Origin: Desulfobacter sp.
GTDB lineage: Bacteria > Desulfobacterota > Desulfobacteria > Desulfobacterales > Desulfobacteraceae
Assembly: GCA_028768545.1 (NCBI GenBank)
Contig: CP054838.1
Span: forward strand, 62,001 to 126,000
DNA length: 64,000 nt
Reading direction: 5' to 3'
Positions within the stretch are counted from its first letter, which is position 1. Each line of letters begins with the position of its first letter. This document shows positions 62,480 to 64,000 of this stretch, in pieces. A program made the position numbers and the translations under genes. The notes beneath the pieces were generated by a model, which did not search any database, had not been told where the DNA came from, and saw only the letters and a program-made list of their open reading frames with translations.

Positions 62480-64000
62480 TCAGACCTTGAACCGTGACAT
62501 GCGCTGACCCAAAGTATCTGCCAGATCTGTCAGGTTAAAGGCACTTTGCTTGATCTGGCTGGACGCGGTGTTCATATCTTCAGAAGAAAGGTGAACCTCC
62601 TGAATGGACTGGGTAATCTCCCGGGCAGCAGAAGAGCCTTGGCTGACCTGCTGATTGGCCTCTGAGATCCCCTGGGATACATTGGCAGTATTCTGGGCAA
62701 TCTCCTGGGTGGCAATGGACTGCTCCTCAATGGCCGAGGCAATGGTATAGACAATCTCGCTCACCTGGGTGACAATGGTGGAAATATCCTGGATCACATC
62801 CACAGACCCGGATGCTGTCTCCTGAATTTCATCCACCTGGGCCTGGATGTCCAGGGTGGCATCAGAAGTCTGCTTGGACAACTCCTTGATTTCATTGGCC
62901 ACAACGGCAAATCCCTTGCCGGCCTACCCGGCTCTGGCCGCTTCAATGGTGGCATTTAACGAGAGAAGGTCGGTCTGGGAAGAAATATCCCGAATGGCCT
63001 CTGTGACCTGACCGATGGACAGGGCCGCCTTGTCCAGCCGGGTCATTTGATCGGCAGCATCCCTGGACTGGGACACGGCATTTTGGGCAATGGTCTTGGC
63101 GGTCTCCGTGTTTTTGGCAATCTCATTAATGGTGGCGGTCATCTCTTCCACAGCCGTGACCACAGAATTGGTATTCTGGGCAGAGGTTTCCATGCTATCA
63201 GAGACCGAAGCCATGTTGATACTCATCTCTTCTGCGGCAGCCGCAACAATATTGGATTTTTCCGCATTTGAAGAAGCATTTTCCGACATCTGATCTGAAA
63301 ATGAAGACAGATCCCCGACAGAAGAGTTCAAGGTGTCTATCCCTTTTTTAATCTCCAGCACCATCTCCTTAAGGCGGCCCCCCATCTGATTCATGGCCTT
63401 GACCATTGTTCCCAGTTCATCCGTATTTTTAATTTCCAGGGTATTGAGAAAATCACCATCTGCAATATCGTTAACATGAGTTACGGTCTGGGCCAGAGGC
63501 TTTGTAATGGACCGGGTAATAATAATGGCAATACCGATGATCAACCCCACCATGACCCCGCCGATGATGAGAAAAATCCGCTTAATGGTAGCGGAAAGAT
63601 GATCTGCCACATCTTTCATGGCCCCGTGAAAGGTCTCGAGCAAGGCCGGCAGATCTCCCACGATGCTATCAATCTCACTGAGCTGTTTGGCTTTTTGACC
63701 GGAATCTGTGGTGCCGGCGTAGTCTTTTACCAGTCCCTCCCATCGGGTACTCATCCCATGGGCCTTTTCAGCCACGTCCACCATATTGACCAGCAGAGGA
63801 TGTCCCATCAGGGTGTTGATAAGGTTGGCCGCAGCCTCCTGACCCTCGTTGGCATCTACCCCTGTGTTGCGGAACTCGACCACAGCCTCTGAGGCCGACA
63901 TGCCCTGGTCCATGAGCCTGTAAATCGCACCAATGGTCCCGTCTGTGCGGGTAACCCTGGCCATGGCCTTGTTAAACCCGTCCAGGTGATGATCTTTTTT
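62480..64000 (-). pseudogene. Methyl-accepting chemotaxis protein with amber codon; N-terminus beyond window
   Basis: The frame runs off the right edge. Visible: part of a periplasmic sensor (HPLLVNMVDVAEKAHGMSTR), a helix (IFLIIGGVMVGLIIGIAIII), a HAMP domain, and the methyl-accepting/signalling domain. In its hairpin tip the family sequence EAARAG-E-AGKGFAVVANEI has TAG (62921-62923) in place of the conserved Glu codon, a one-base change from GAG. After it the frame continues intact to GQRMSRFKV. No other lesion was noticed, so the change is recent or a sequencing error, or the codon is read through. Confidence 0.8.

Noticed and set aside
1..64000. CRISPR arrays, tRNA or rRNA genes
   Set aside because: No regularly spaced repeats, tRNA cloverleaf or rRNA sequence was recognised by eye; a covariance search would settle tRNAs.

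Overview
The window looks like chromosomal DNA of a strictly anaerobic, complete-oxidising sulfate reducer of the Desulfobacterales (Desulfobacula/Desulfobacterium-like). This is inferred from gene content: a Wolinella-type fumarate reductase operon running into succinyl-CoA ligase and the methylmalonyl-CoA pathway, an indolepyruvate:ferredoxin oxidoreductase, a multihaem cytochrome c, rubrerythrin-like and thiol peroxidase defences, and a MOT1-like oxyanion transporter. No rRNA, tRNA or CRISPR array was seen.

Layout. 1-1.6 kb: an ISL3-family transposase, cut by the window edge, that has truncated a membrane-protein gene. 1.7-6.0 kb: two aldehyde dehydrogenases (proline and lysine breakdown) divergent from a LysR regulator. 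6.0-13.1 kb: a surface-fibre locus with two DUF4402 subunits, a damaged chaperone, and a convergent usher-like gene with two SPOR domains that carries two frameshifts at homopolymers. A 1311-bp IS4-family element sits between this usher gene and its sigma-54 promoter. 13.3-35.8 kb: mostly housekeeping genes (indolepyruvate oxidoreductase, beta-CASP nuclease, AsmA, Tpx, Na/Pi transporter, Tex, an orphan DNA methyltransferase, a broken amidohydrolase, MntP, FumC, and an SPFH/zinc-ribbon pair). 35.9-40.8 kb: an AT-rich accessory island with an MqsR/MqsA-like toxin-antitoxin operon plus a third unknown gene, two copies of an unusual structured non-coding element, and a second copy of the IS4-family element. 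40.9-53.3 kb: an HD-GYP protein and a C4 operon (class I fumarase, FrdBAC, SucDC, MeaB, methylmalonyl-CoA mutase, epimerase). 53.5-57.4 kb: a MinD-like ATPase whose 5' end is split by an IS256 element, followed by an ISAs1-family element that contains a third copy of the structured element. 57.7-64 kb: hydrolase, a split permease with a NifX-like domain, SixA, TrmO, a MOT1-like transporter, and a chemotaxis receptor interrupted by one amber codon.

How the genes work together. The reductase and CoA-transfer genes at 42-53 kb encode the route fumarate/succinate/succinyl-CoA/methylmalonyl-CoA, which serves propionate and odd-chain acid oxidation and the TCA cycle. FumC at 32 kb duplicates the fumarase step with an oxygen-stable enzyme.

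Most interesting signal. Three non-coding elements (39.07-39.20 kb on the minus strand, 39.35-39.46 kb plus, 57.25-57.38 kb plus) share one architecture: a long closing stem, GGCGTRAR, two hairpins with an (A/T)GGAC loop, TTTA..GRA, the closing stem again, then GCCGGGTW. Loop identity and compensatory stem changes point to a conserved RNA or single-stranded-DNA structure. The GGA loops recall CsrA/Rsm-type binding hairpins, and the association with IS elements recalls a non-autonomous mobile element.
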